64,000 nucleotides of DNA from an uncultured Acidobacteriota bacterium (GTDB taxonomy: Bacteria > Acidobacteriota > Terriglobia > Terriglobales > Acidobacteriaceae). The position numbers and the translations under genes were made by a program. Below are positions 41,027 through 53,767 of this stretch, piece by piece. The stretch is from positions 19,158 through 83,157 of the forward strand of contig CAIQPK010000007.1 of NCBI GenBank assembly GCA_903873705.1, in the 5' to 3' direction. The notes under the pieces were generated by a model. It ran no database searches. It was not told the origin of the DNA and saw only the letters and a list, made by a program, of their open reading frames with translations. Positions within the stretch are counted from its first letter, which is position 1; every line of letters starts with the position of its first letter.

Positions 41027-41050
41027 AGCGCCGGCCGAAAGGCCCGCGCT
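41027..41050. terminator. GC-rich hairpin between yggX and tRNA-Pro
   Basis: AGCGC-C-GGCC (41027-41036) pairs with GGCC-C-GCGCT (41041-41050) across GAAA, with one mismatched pair. There is no T-tract on the minus strand, so it may end the yggX mRNA or cap the tRNA transcript. Confidence 0.4.
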
Positions 41051-41108
41051 GGGGTAAAACAAGTGTACTACGCGGCTCGGACTCCACCTAATCCAAGCCG
41101 CAACCCCT

Positions 41109-41381
41109 CTAGTGCGTCGGAGCCACGAACTCCTTCGGCAACTCACCGCCCGACCCGAAGAAGAACTCATTCATCTGCTCCACCAGGAACTCCTGCGCTT
41201 CGCGCGTCCACGGCTGCAGGCGATACTCATTCAGCAGCATCTTCTGCCGCTCCACCCACTCGCCCCACGCCCGCTGCGACACGTTCTTGTAAATCTTCTG
41301 CCCAAAATCGGAGTCAAACGGCGGCTCATCCAGGCCCTCCATCTCGGCTTTGTACTTCGTGCAGAAAACCATGTGCGCCAT
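41109..41381 (-). CDS. yggX: Oxidative damage protection protein / Fe(2+)-trafficking protein
   Basis: 90 residues, the same size as E. coli YggX. Start MAHMVFCTKYKAEMEGLD; 'PPFDSDFGQKIYKNVSQRAWGEWVERQKMLLNEYRL' (region) and 'AQEFLVEQMNEFFFG' are diagnostic. The single conserved Cys7 is the redox/iron-related residue of the family, which protects Fe-S clusters and buffers labile iron. The ATG at 41381 has AAAGGAG ten bases upstream, preferred over the longer frame at 41438. The gene lies upstream of tRNA-Pro on the same strand and diverges from ligA. Confidence 0.93.
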   Translation of the reverse strand: MAHMVFCTKYKAEMEGLDEPPFDSDFGQKIYKNVSQRAWGEWVERQKMLLNEYRLQPWTREAQEFLVEQMNEFFFGSGGELPKEFVAPTH

Positions 41382-41405
41382 CGTCGTAGAACTCCTTTCC
41401 CCTAG

Positions 41406-44971
<3,566 letters not shown>

Positions 44972-44994
44972 TGGATGCTCGCCAACCCTCGACG

Positions 44995-46584
44995 TTACTT
45001 ACGTTTTTCGTCTAACCGCACTACGACCAGTCCCTGCGCCGGAATCTTCACTTCCAACTTGCCATCGACCAGCCGCACATGCTCTGGCGGAGCAGCTGCC
45101 CCAGCCTTCTGCAACTGACGGATCTGCTCACGGCTCGGCGTAGCCGGTCGCCCCATCGCATCGTACGCGGCGATCACATTCCCGTGCTTTTCATCCACGC
45201 GCCAAACCGTCACGGCTGCCGCCTTCGCAGCTCCCGCAAACGTCACTTCCATCACCTTCTCCGGCCCCCGGCTTGCTGGCGGAGGCGTATACGTCGCGCC
45301 CGTCCCATCCGGAGGAGCGTAGTTCCACAACGCCACCACCACCGGCCCGCCAGCAGAAACTGTCGCCAGTGCCGACTCCGAATCCACCTTCAGCCGCCGA
45401 TCGCCCAACTGATGCAGGATCGCAAAAACGTTGAATGTCGGCTTTGGAATCGAGCCCGCCGCCATCAACCCAAAGCCGCCATAGAACGGCGTCCGCACCA
45501 CGCCCTGCTCTTCAAATACATCCGAAAACGCCCAATACGCCATGTTCTGCACCAGGCCATCGCACTGGCTGATCGTCGCCGCCAGCCACGGCCCCATGTA
45601 CACCGAGTCCGTCACGTCCGGCTCATTCGCATAGCTCGCGTTGTACTCGGAAAAGTACAGCGGTATCGTCGGCATCGGCGACGCGGCAATCTCGTCATGC
45701 ACCTTCCGCACTGCCCGGCAAACCATCTTGTCGCGCGGAATCACTTCCTGCGTGTGAAACACGTCCGGCGCCGTATCGTTCGCATAAACGTGCGTCGAAG
45801 CAAAATCCACCGGCACATTGTTCTGCTTGCAATGCTCCAGGAACACGCCCACCCACGCCGCCTGCGCCGTTGCCGGCCCGCCCACGCGTATCCGCGGACT
45901 CGCCGCCTTCAGCGCCCGCGCCGTATGGTCATAAAGTTCAAAGTAAGTCGGCTGCTTTGGATTCCCCGCCCAGAAATCAATATTTGGCTCGTTCCATACC
46001 TCGAAGTTCCACTTCGCCACCTCTTCGATGCCATAGCGGGCAATCAAATGCTGCGCGAACGCCGTCATCATCGCGTCCCACAACTTGTAATCCTTCGGCG
46101 GAGACACGTTCTGCTTGTACCAGAACGCGTGCAGAGCCTCAGGGTCCGACGCCATCTTCTTTGGCATAAAACTCAGCTCAACAAACGGCCTCACCCCGTT
46201 CGCCAGCAGCCCATCGTAAATCTGGTCGATGTACGAAAAGTTATAGACCGCTCCATCGCTGGCCGCCGCATCCGGATTCTTCATCTGCGCAAACGCAATC
46301 GCCCTCCGGTCAGGATCGTACAGCCCCACCTCATCCATAAATATGCCGTGAAACCGCACCGACTCAAAACTCGTAATCTGCTTCACTGCCCGCAGATCGT
46401 TGCGATAGCTCTCACGCAGCGAAAGCACCGCGCGCCCCGATCCAAATGTCTGTTCCCAGTAGTGCGGAAACGGCGTTGTTTCTGCTTTCGCGTCCACGAC
46501 GATCCGTTCCACCGTCTGCGCACGCACCGCCACCGGAAGAACCAGGAGAGCAGCAATCGCTATGCCGCGAGCTTTGACGTTCAT
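44995..46584 (-). CDS. Secreted GH39-type glycoside hydrolase
   Basis: 529 residues with a signal peptide (MNVKARGIAIAALLVLPVAVRAQ). The catalytic TIM barrel resembles GH39 beta-xylosidases/alpha-iduronidases. Acid/base E199 lies in EVWNEPN and nucleophile E313 in YFSEYNA, with 'GRAVLSLRESYRNDLRAVKQITSFESVRFHGIF' and 'NGVRPFVELSFMP' as the usual early strands (regions). A C-terminal beta-sandwich follows. ATG at 46584 begins a proper signal peptide. Middle gene of the presumed operon receptor-GH39-glucoamylase-like. Confidence 0.87.
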   Translation of the reverse strand: MNVKARGIAIAALLVLPVAVRAQTVERIVVDAKAETTPFPHYWEQTFGSGRAVLSLRESYRNDLRAVKQITSFESVRFHGIFMDEVGLYDPDRRAIAFAQMKNPDAAASDGAVYNFSYIDQIYDGLLANGVRPFVELSFMPKKMASDPEALHAFWYKQNVSPPKDYKLWDAMMTAFAQHLIARYGIEEVAKWNFEVWNEPNIDFWAGNPKQPTYFELYDHTARALKAASPRIRVGGPATAQAAWVGVFLEHCKQNNVPVDFASTHVYANDTAPDVFHTQEVIPRDKMVCRAVRKVHDEIAASPMPTIPLYFSEYNASYANEPDVTDSVYMGPWLAATISQCDGLVQNMAYWAFSDVFEEQGVVRTPFYGGFGLMAAGSIPKPTFNVFAILHQLGDRRLKVDSESALATVSAGGPVVVALWNYAPPDGTGATYTPPPASRGPEKVMEVTFAGAAKAAAVTVWRVDEKHGNVIAAYDAMGRPATPSREQIRQLQKAGAAAPPEHVRLVDGKLEVKIPAQGLVVVRLDEKRK

Positions 46585-46672
46585 GGGAAACACCTGCCAT
46601 CTTGTCGCATGTATCTCGTACCTGCGCCATCCCGGCGACACGGATCTTCCGCAGTCGACTGCCTATGAATCA

Positions 46673-46701
46673 TCGGCCCTCCCATGAAAGCGGAGGGCCG
46701 A
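46673..46701 (-). terminator. Hairpin between receptor and GH39 genes
   Basis: TCGGCCCTCC (46673-46682) pairs with GGAGGGCCGA (46692-46701) across nine bases, a 10-bp stem just after the receptor stop codon. There is no T-tract, so it may act as an mRNA stabiliser or partial attenuator within the operon rather than a full terminator. Confidence 0.5.
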
Positions 46702-46726
46702 CATACCCGTAGTTTGAATGGGCCCG

Positions 46727-49700
46727 CTAGAAATTCAATCGCATCGACAGTTCAATCACGCGCCCTGCATCCACGTTGGTTGCCTTGCCGAAGTTCTGGT
46801 CGTTGATGTTCGCTCCGCCACCTGCGTTGCCGTTGGTGATCGGAGAGAGCTGCAGCAGGTTGAACGCATTCAGCATCGTTGCCTGAAACCGCAGCGTAGC
46901 ATGCTGGTCGCCGAAGGTCGGGAAATCAACCTGCTTGGCCAGCGTCAGATCGACATCCTTATAGCAAGGCCCTCTGAAGCTGTTGCGCCCAATTCCCGGC
47001 TTGTAGATATAGTTCTGTCCCGGTGGCAGCGTCGGCACCGTGATGTTGAAGTAATTCACGCCGCCAGCTGTCCCGCCGGCCCCCCGGTTCGGGAAGTTTG
47101 AGCCCGTTTTGAACGCGTCGTTCGAGCAGCTCGTACCAATCGGCCCACCGCTCGCCAGGATGCCCAGCGGACGCGTCGGCCCAACCACAGCAGCATTCGT
47201 CACGATGTTCGCCTGCAGGTTATAGGTCACCGGGGTGAACGGAAAGCCCGTGTGCGCCGTGGCCACCGTGTTCGCCTGCCAGCCGTTCGCCAGTGCTTTC
47301 ACAAGGGCATTGCCGGAGTGAACCTTGGGCGTCGTGTAGAGCACCACCAGCGTCCCGCGATGACGGACATCGTAATCCGAAGGCCCCCATTCGGTGCGAT
47401 TGTCAGCCGGGTTCGTCTGGTTCGCATTCGCGTTCGGTCCATCGCCGTTCGACACCTGGTCGAGGTTCTTCGAGTACGTGTAGTTCGCCTCAACCAGCAG
47501 CCCGCGGCTCATCTGCCGAACCACCCGGGTATTCAACGCGTTGTAAGCCTGGTTCGAATCCGTCTGCGCAAAGAACGACTGGAACACCGGCGACTTGGTG
47601 TTGTTGTAAAGGAAGTTTTGATTCACCAGCCGCGCAAAGTGCCGTCCCAGGCTACCGGAGTAGCCCAGCGTCACCACAAACTTCGCCGGCAATTGCGCCT
47701 GTGTTTCCAGCGAGTAAAGGTAGCTCACCGGATTGCGAATCGTCCCTGCCGTCCCATAAAGCTCAATCTGGTTGCCGTTTGCCGGGAACCCATTCGCATT
47801 CACGCCGACAGCCAGCGACTTGTTCGCCGGAAAGCTGTTCACGTTATTGTTCGAACCCAGCGCATAAACGATGCCCGTGCTCACCAGGCTTGCCGGATCG
47901 GTGGCGCAGCACAGACCAAACGTGGCTGCGCCAGGCGAGTTGTCGAACGACTGGTTCTGAAACAGCGCAGCATCCAGATGGTTATAAGCCACGGCAAAGC
48001 CGCCACGCACAACCAGCTTTTCGCTGTACCGCCCCGGAACCCACGCAAACCCAACCTTCGGTCCGAAGTGCGCATAATCCGAGTTGTAGAAATCGTTCTG
48101 CGGTACCAGCTTCATACCCGACAGTTCCGACCCCGCCGGACCCAGCACCGGATGACCGATGTTCGCGTTCTTATTACGGATCGGCGTGTAAATCTCATAC
48201 CGCACACCCGTGTTCAACGTGAACGTGGGAGACACCTTCCAGTCATGCTGAACGAAGAACGCAATATTCTTCGAGCGCAGGTACAGCTGCGTGTTCGGCG
48301 CTGCGCCGGTCGAGGTATTCGCGTTCACCTGCTCGAAAATCGGAGCATCGTTCGCGAAGTTCCACAGACCCTGCACCGCATACAGCGGACGCACCAGGCC
48401 GCTCAGGTTGTCGTTGTCCTGCTCAAAGCGAATCTCACCGCCGAACCGCAGCGAGTGGCCGCCAAACGTGTGCGTTACCTGATCGCGAATCTCGAACGTA
48501 TTTTCCGCAAAGATCGCCGGCGAAGAAGCGTTGCCGCCGTTGATCCCGTACTGCACATTGTTGGAAACATTCACGCCCTGGATATTGATGAACGGAATCC
48601 CGTAGTTCACAAGTCCGCCACCGTCGGCGATGCCGTTGTCGGCAAAGCGCGTGCCGTTGGCGCGAAACTCGTTCAGCCAGGTCGACGAGAATGTGTGAAT
48701 AAAGATGAACGTGCCGGCTGTGTTCAAGGGCTTGAACGGCAGGTCTTCATTCGGACGCGAACCGTTGCTCCCGCTGGTCCCGTAGTTGTCGAGCTTGGTG
48801 ATATAGAAGCTCCCCGCAAACTGGTTCTTCTGTGTCAGGTAGTAGTCGATGCGTCCATTGAACTGCCGCCCGCGCGAGTGCCCCGGAATGGATACCTGCG
48901 CAAATTCGAGATCAGGCACACCATCCAGCCCGCCACCTTGGTTGGAAGCAACGTATTGGCCCAGTTGCGCCGCCCCACCCGGAGTCAGCGAACCCACGTC
49001 GAGACCCGTGCCGCCGATCACCGCGCACGCTCCACCGCTGTACTGCGAGCAGCTGACCGGCAGCAAATTCAGCACGCGAGGCGTATTGCCCGGAGCAGCA
49101 ATAATCCGTGCAGAAACGCCGCCCGCGCGCTGCGCAATGACTGCAGCGTCATACTGCGGCGTCTCGATGAACTGCGAAGCCACTGTGTTTCCCGCCAGGC
49201 CAAATCCCGCGAATGACGCAAACCCGAACAACTTGTCCTTCAGGATCGGTCCGCCGATCGAGGCGTCATAAGTCCGCTGCTTGGTCGAAGGGCGCACCGG
49301 CTTCTGCCCACCCGGCCCTCCGTACCGCGCATACGCGTTCAGCCCCGGCTCGTCATAAAGAAAGAACGCCGACCCATGCAGCTGGTTCGTTCCGCTCTTG
49401 GTCACCACCTTGATCTGCGCACCGGAGTTGCGGCCATCGCCCGCGTCATACGAAGTCGACAGCGCCGTGATCTGGCCAATCGCCTCCTGGTTCGGAGTCA
49501 CCACTGCCGCGCCGCCATGGCTCAACGAATCCACCGTCACGCCATCGATCTGGTACGTATTGTCCGCAACTCGCTGCCCGTTTGCCGATATCTGTGTCTG
49601 GTTCTCAGTCTGAAAAATTCCCCGTGACGATCCGCCCGGTCCACCGCCATTAGGCAGGAAAACCGCATTGCCGTTGCCCGACCGCGCTCCATCGCCCACA

Positions 49701-50215
49701 ATGCCAGGCGCCGTCCGCAGTAGTTCATAAGGGTTCCCGCCCACCACCGGCAGCCGCTCCACTGACTCGCCGTCAATGGTCGAGCCAATACTCGCATCGC
49801 CCGTCTGCAACGCCGGGGATTCCTCCGCATTCACCGTCACGGTCTGGTCCTGGCTCCCCGCCTTCAACGTCACGTTCACCGTCCGCGGACTCTCCGCCGA
49901 TACGGCAACATTGCTCACTGTCCCCGTAGAAAAATTCGGGGCCGTGGCCACCACCGTATAAGAACCCGGCGCCAGTTCGCTGAAGCTGTAAATGCCCGAG
50001 CCGTCGGTCGTCTGGCTCTTCACCTGCTGCATAGCGGAGTTGGTCAACGTCACCGTTGCTGCGGGAATAACGGCGCCGGTACTGTCCTGCACCGATCCCG
50101 TCAGGCTCGCGCCAAACTGGGCATGAGACGAAAGCGAGAAGAAGGCGAGCACAACAGCCACCATCAAAGGTAGCGCGCGGGAACGCAGGATACGGATTAG
50201 CGATACGGTGTTCAT
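46727..50215 (-). CDS. Oar-like TonB-dependent receptor with carboxypeptidase-regulatory-like domain
   Basis: About 1162 residues, typical of acidobacterial Oar/SusC-like outer-membrane transporters. The signal peptide ends ...SLSSHA. A carboxypeptidase-regulatory-like beta sandwich lies at ~residues 25-110 ('ASLTGSVQDSTGAVIPAATVTLTNSAMQQVKS', 'GIYSFSELAPGSYTVVATAPNF'). A plug with 'ASIGSTIDGESVERLPVVGGNPYELLRTAPGIVG' and a long beta barrel follow, ending in FNLLQ...RVIELSMRLNF. The terminal Phe is the BAM signal. GGAGG lies four bases before the ATG at 50215. It is the first gene of an operon with two glycoside hydrolases. A LacI gene is divergent, and its palindromic operator lies between them. 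Confidence 0.92.
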   Translation of the reverse strand: MNTVSLIRILRSRALPLMVAVVLAFFSLSSHAQFGASLTGSVQDSTGAVIPAATVTLTNSAMQQVKSQTTDGSGIYSFSELAPGSYTVVATAPNFSTGTVSNVAVSAESPRTVNVTLKAGSQDQTVTVNAEESPALQTGDASIGSTIDGESVERLPVVGGNPYELLRTAPGIVGDGARSGNGNAVFLPNGGGPGGSSRGIFQTENQTQISANGQRVADNTYQIDGVTVDSLSHGGAAVVTPNQEAIGQITALSTSYDAGDGRNSGAQIKVVTKSGTNQLHGSAFFLYDEPGLNAYARYGGPGGQKPVRPSTKQRTYDASIGGPILKDKLFGFASFAGFGLAGNTVASQFIETPQYDAAVIAQRAGGVSARIIAAPGNTPRVLNLLPVSCSQYSGGACAVIGGTGLDVGSLTPGGAAQLGQYVASNQGGGLDGVPDLEFAQVSIPGHSRGRQFNGRIDYYLTQKNQFAGSFYITKLDNYGTSGSNGSRPNEDLPFKPLNTAGTFIFIHTFSSTWLNEFRANGTRFADNGIADGGGLVNYGIPFINIQGVNVSNNVQYGINGGNASSPAIFAENTFEIRDQVTHTFGGHSLRFGGEIRFEQDNDNLSGLVRPLYAVQGLWNFANDAPIFEQVNANTSTGAAPNTQLYLRSKNIAFFVQHDWKVSPTFTLNTGVRYEIYTPIRNKNANIGHPVLGPAGSELSGMKLVPQNDFYNSDYAHFGPKVGFAWVPGRYSEKLVVRGGFAVAYNHLDAALFQNQSFDNSPGAATFGLCCATDPASLVSTGIVYALGSNNNVNSFPANKSLAVGVNANGFPANGNQIELYGTAGTIRNPVSYLYSLETQAQLPAKFVVTLGYSGSLGRHFARLVNQNFLYNNTKSPVFQSFFAQTDSNQAYNALNTRVVRQMSRGLLVEANYTYSKNLDQVSNGDGPNANANQTNPADNRTEWGPSDYDVRHRGTLVVLYTTPKVHSGNALVKALANGWQANTVATAHTGFPFTPVTYNLQANIVTNAAVVGPTRPLGILASGGPIGTSCSNDAFKTGSNFPNRGAGGTAGGVNYFNITVPTLPPGQNYIYKPGIGRNSFRGPCYKDVDLTLAKQVDFPTFGDQHATLRFQATMLNAFNLLQLSPITNGNAGGGANINDQNFGKATNVDAGRVIELSMRLNF

Positions 50216-50435
50216 ACTGCCTCCAAATGGGTGATGCATGCCACAACGGGGTCTTGCGTGCCGCGGAGCCCGGGCCGTTCGGTCGTGCTGTCGTCTGTGG
50301 GGGAATGAGTTTTTTGTTCAGTCTTCTTGTTTATGCAAACGTTTGCGCAAAAGGATACTGCTCTCCGTCCTCGTCCTTGTCAAGAGAAATGCACGATGGT
50401 GAGATGCAGGTTGTACAAATGTAGGAGACGTCGCC
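50216..50435. promoter_or_regulatory. Divergent promoter region of the receptor and lacI genes
   Basis: 220 bp between the receptor (minus) and LacI (plus) genes. It contains the perfect LacI-type palindrome at 50335-50346, which would cover or abut both promoters, and a T-rich stretch around 50309-50317. No other feature is seen. Confidence 0.6.
50335..50346. promoter_or_regulatory. LacI-family operator
   Basis: GCAAACGTTTGC is a perfect 12-bp palindrome with the central CG typical of LacI/GalR operators. It lies about 90 bp upstream of the lacI-like ATG and about 120 bp upstream of the receptor ATG. Position and symmetry make it the likely binding site of the adjacent LacI protein. Confidence 0.75.
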
Positions 50436-51524
50436 ATGCCAAAAACTGAAAAAAAAGATTCCCGGAAAGGTTTGAGGGCCGCCAGCCCCGAAAGGCCGGT
50501 CGGACTTAAGACCATCGCCACCCATCTGGGTCTCTCCGTAGCTACCGTCTCCCGCGTCCTCACCGGCGCTCCGGCAGCCCGTTCCATCCCAAAAATCACG
50601 CAGGACCGCATCTTTGCCGCCGCGGCCGAAATGAAGTATCGCCCCAACGTTGTCGCTCGCTCGCTACGCAAGCAGCAGAGCCTCACCATCGGCGTCATGG
50701 TCCCCGAAGTCAGCGAAGGCTACGCCACCCTCGTACTGAGCGGTGTCGAGGAACGCCTCCTCGAAGCGCATTACTTCTACTTCGTCGTCAGCCACCACCA
50801 CCGGCCCGAAATGATCGAGCAATGCCAGCACCTGCTGCTCGACCGCTCCATAGACGGCCTCATCGCCATCGACACCCCGCTCACCCACCGCTCCAGCGTA
50901 CCCACGGTCACCGTTTCAGGCCACCACGAAGTCGAAGGCATCACCAACATCCTGCTCGACCACAACCGCGCCGCCGAGCTCGCCATCACCCATCTCCACC
51001 AGCTCGGCCACCGCGAAATAGCCTTCATCAAGGGCCAGGAGTTCAGTTCCGACACCGCCGCCCGCTGGGAGAGCATCAGCCGCGCCATGGCAGCCTGCGG
51101 ACTCACGATCAACCCCAGGCTCGTCGCTCAGTTGGAAGGTGAATCTCCCACGCACGATCCCGGCTACGCTGCAGCCCGTCGCCTGCTCGCCACCCGCAAG
51201 CCATTCACCGCCCTCTTTGCATTCAACGACGTCTCCGCCATCGGTGCCATCCGCGCCTTTCGCGAAGCCGGCCTCCGCGTCCCCGAAGACGTTTCTGTCG
51301 TCGGCTTTGACGACGTCCACTCCGCCGCCTACCAGAACCCCGCGCTCACCACGGTGCGCCAGCCTTTGCAGCAGATGGGTGCCCGCGCCGCCGCACAGGT
51401 GTTGCAACAGATCGCCGACCCGCAAAAGGCCGCCGTCCAACAGATCATTGTTTCTCCCGAGCTGGTCATCCGCGAATCCACCCGCGCCCTCCGCACCGGC
51501 TACACTCCAGCAAAACGCAGCTAG
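50436..51524 (+). CDS. LacI family transcriptional regulator
   Basis: 362 residues. After a basic 20-residue lead comes the LacI helix-turn-helix and hinge ('[57 protein letters not shown]' region, residues ~22-78). A periplasmic-binding-protein-type effector domain follows: '[23 protein letters not shown]', '[14 protein letters not shown]', '[10 protein letters not shown]' and '[38 protein letters not shown]' (regions). It probably senses a sugar released from the glycan handled by the neighbouring receptor and hydrolases, and controls that operon through the palindrome at 50335-50346. Its stop overlaps the convergent histidine kinase stop in a CTAG. Confidence 0.92.
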   Translation: MPKTEKKDSRKGLRAASPERPVGLKTIATHLGLSVATVSRVLTGAPAARSIPKITQDRIFAAAAEMKYRPNVVARSLRKQQSLTIGVMVPEVSEGYATLVLSGVEERLLEAHYFYFVVSHHHRPEMIEQCQHLLLDRSIDGLIAIDTPLTHRSSVPTVTVSGHHEVEGITNILLDHNRAAELAITHLHQLGHREIAFIKGQEFSSDTAARWESISRAMAACGLTINPRLVAQLEGESPTHDPGYAAARRLLATRKPFTALFAFNDVSAIGAIRAFREAGLRVPEDVSVVGFDDVHSAAYQNPALTTVRQPLQQMGARAAAQVLQQIADPQKAAVQQIIVSPELVIRESTRALRTGYTPAKRS

Positions 51525-52930
51525 ACCGCTCGGCCCCCCACCAGCGGAAACGACACCCGGAAAGATGTCTTCATGCCGTTCTCCAGGTCGCCGCTGCGCA
51601 CCGTAATGTCCCCCCCGTTCTTTTCGACAAGCTCGCGGGTCACCCACAGCCCGATTCCCGTCCCAACGTCAGACTTGGTGCTGAAGAAAGGCTCGAAGAT
51701 GCGCTGCATGTCGACCGCGCTGATCCCGCTCCCATTGTCTTCCACCCGCAGTACCAGTTGGCCGCCTTCGCGCGAAGACCTGATGGCCAGCCGCGCGTCG
51801 TCACCCTTCACTGCATCGCAGGCGTTCGATATCAGGTTGGTGCAGATTTGCCGCAGCTCATGCGGCGCAATATAAACAGCTAGTCCAGGCTCATCATGGC
51901 GGTCCACCTGGATATGCTTCGTCTCAAAGCGATGCCGGAAGATCGAAAGCACCTCGTCGATCGACTCCGCCGGGTCCACCTCCCGCGGCTCCGTACTGCT
52001 GCGCACAAAACCCAGCGTCAGCCGCGTAATGTCCGCCAGTCGCGCCAGCTCCGTCTCTGCCGTCGCCAGGTACGCCCGCGTCGACTCGCCCTGGTCCGGA
52101 TCGGTCCGCGCCAGGTACAGCAGATTCGTCACCGCTTCCAGTGGATTATTAATCTCATGCGCCACCGTCGACGCCATCCGTCCCATCGCCGCCAGCTTCT
52201 CTGACCGCAACAGCGCACTCTCGGCCAGCTTGCTGTCGGTGATGTCGAACGTCACGCCACGCCACTCCGCGCGGTTGCCCGGTATCGGTGTGCCCCGCGC
52301 TTCGTTCCAGTGCAGCTCTCCGCTTGGGAAGATCACGCGATATTCAATGTGCAGCGTCCCGCCCGTCGCCACCATCCGGTCGATCGCCGCCTGCACCCTC
52401 ACCTGGTCGTCAGGATGAACCAGCGAAATGGGCGTTCCCATCTTTTCCAGCTGATCGAAAGAAACGCCAAAAACCTCAAACCCGCCCCGCTGCCACCGCA
52501 TCCCATTGCGCGGCTCAAACCGCCAGCTGGCACAGCGGCTGCCCTGCTGAGAAAGAATCAGTTCGTCGGTCCGTTCCTGCAGCTGCGCCAGCGCCTTCCG
52601 CCGGCTCGCATTCATCACGCACACAAACACGCCGATCAGCATCACGCTCACCGACCGCATCGCGCTCACGCTGAACGGCTCAGCCGTGTGGAACCCGGCC
52701 AGGATGAAGTAGTTCGCGAAGATCGAAACCACCACCGCAACAACCGCCGGCCCAATGCCCCCCAGCATCGCCACAAAGATCACCGCCAGCACATGCAGCG
52801 TGAACGGGATGTTGTGCAGAATCGTGATGCGGTCAGTAATAAACGCAGAAAGTACCGGCAGAATGACCGCCAGCAACCACACCGCAACGCGATCGTTCAG
52901 ACGGTCGTGACGCCGGACTGGGATACTCAT
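51521..52930 (-). CDS. Membrane PAS-domain sensor histidine kinase
   Basis: 469 residues. An N-terminal four-helix DUF4118/KdpD-like membrane domain (residues ~15-105) is followed by a PAS/PAC domain (~130-235; 'PISLVHPDDQVRVQAAIDRM', 'WRGVTFDITDSKLAESAL'). A HisKA phosphoacceptor H258 lies in STVAHEINNPLEA. A HATPase_c domain carries N-box 'NLISNACDAVKGD', G1 'DNGSGIS', 'EPFFSTKSDVGTGIGLWVTRELVEKNGG' and G2. HEINNPLE is the kinase group often paired with NtrC-type regulators, but no response regulator is adjacent, so it is an orphan here. Confidence 0.9.
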   Translation of the reverse strand: MSIPVRRHDRLNDRVAVWLLAVILPVLSAFITDRITILHNIPFTLHVLAVIFVAMLGGIGPAVVAVVVSIFANYFILAGFHTAEPFSVSAMRSVSVMLIGVFVCVMNASRRKALAQLQERTDELILSQQGSRCASWRFEPRNGMRWQRGGFEVFGVSFDQLEKMGTPISLVHPDDQVRVQAAIDRMVATGGTLHIEYRVIFPSGELHWNEARGTPIPGNRAEWRGVTFDITDSKLAESALLRSEKLAAMGRMASTVAHEINNPLEAVTNLLYLARTDPDQGESTRAYLATAETELARLADITRLTLGFVRSSTEPREVDPAESIDEVLSIFRHRFETKHIQVDRHDEPGLAVYIAPHELRQICTNLISNACDAVKGDDARLAIRSSREGGQLVLRVEDNGSGISAVDMQRIFEPFFSTKSDVGTGIGLWVTRELVEKNGGDITVRSGDLENGMKTSFRVSFPLVGGRAV

Positions 52931-53081
52931 GATGGGCGCTTCTCCACAGCCAGAATAGCCGAGGCTGAAGCGAATTTTCGAGCCTTCACCGTCAGAAAAA
53001 ATTAAGAATTAATTGACCCGGAACTCTTCAGCCCGTCCGGCTTGTTTCGCAACCGGAATATTTTCCTCCGAGAGGCTCGAC

Positions 53082-53690
53082 TTATTTTTCCGAGTCCCCC
53101 GGCATCAGCCGTTCCGGAACAGTCGAAAACTGCAGCTTCCCCGCCGGCCAGGTGATCGTCCACATCTGGTCGAACACCTCATCCTGCCACTTCGGCGCGT
53201 CCGCCACGCCTAAAGACTTTGCCACCTTCGGCATCCGCCCGTGGTGCCAGCAGATCAGCACCACCTTGCCGGCATACTTGCCGCTGTAGATCTCCCGCGC
53301 CAGCTCGTCCGTCTGGTCCTCGTCAAACGCAATGCTAATCGGCTCATGCAGCGCCTTCGAAAGCGGCACCAGCGTCTCAAACTCCCGGTTGCTGTGCTTG
53401 CTGGCCGAGCTCGCAAACAGCGCATCCGGATGCGGCAACCGCGACGGCTTCTTCCCCTGCAGCGCAAACAGCCGCGGCAGCGCCTGCGCCCGTAGCACCC
53501 CTGCCTCAGACAAGTCCGCCGACTTCGCCTCCGGCGGCGGCTTCTCGCCATGCCGAATCAAAATAATCATCGCCGGATTGGTCGCCGCCACATCCGCCGT
53601 TGCAGCTCCCACCACCACCGGCCGCGCCAACACCGCGCAGCTCAAAACAACCAGCATCAACCAGCGAGACAGCACGTTCGAGAGAGTCAT
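53082..53690 (-). CDS. Exported histidine-phosphatase-family protein
   Basis: 202 residues. A signal peptide (LSRWLMLVVLSCAVLARPVVVGAA) precedes 'MIILIRHGEKPPPEAKSADLSEAGVLRAQAL', the RHG(E) catalytic motif of the phosphoglycerate-mutase/histidine-phosphatase superfamily. A second conserved His lies in 'VVLICWHHGRMP'. Acidobacteria carry many such small exported phosphatases with unknown substrates. The start is uncertain: ATG at 53690 has GAAGGA immediately adjacent (poor spacing); a GTG at 53708 is the alternative. Confidence 0.83.
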   Translation of the reverse strand: MTLSNVLSRWLMLVVLSCAVLARPVVVGAATADVAATNPAMIILIRHGEKPPPEAKSADLSEAGVLRAQALPRLFALQGKKPSRLPHPDALFASSASKHSNREFETLVPLSKALHEPISIAFDEDQTDELAREIYSGKYAGKVVLICWHHGRMPKVAKSLGVADAPKWQDEVFDQMWTITWPAGKLQFSTVPERLMPGDSEK

Positions 53691-53767
53691 TCCTTCAATG
53701 CTATTCACCCAGCATTAACATCCCGTGAAAATTTCGCACCAAACTCAACCCTCTCAGCCCTCTCCGC

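Noticed and set aside
47252..49216. 654-codon open frame on the plus strand opposite the Oar-like receptor
   Set aside because: Same reason: Arg/Val/His-rich antisense shadow of a real gene whose own frame has clear domains and a perfect ribosome site.
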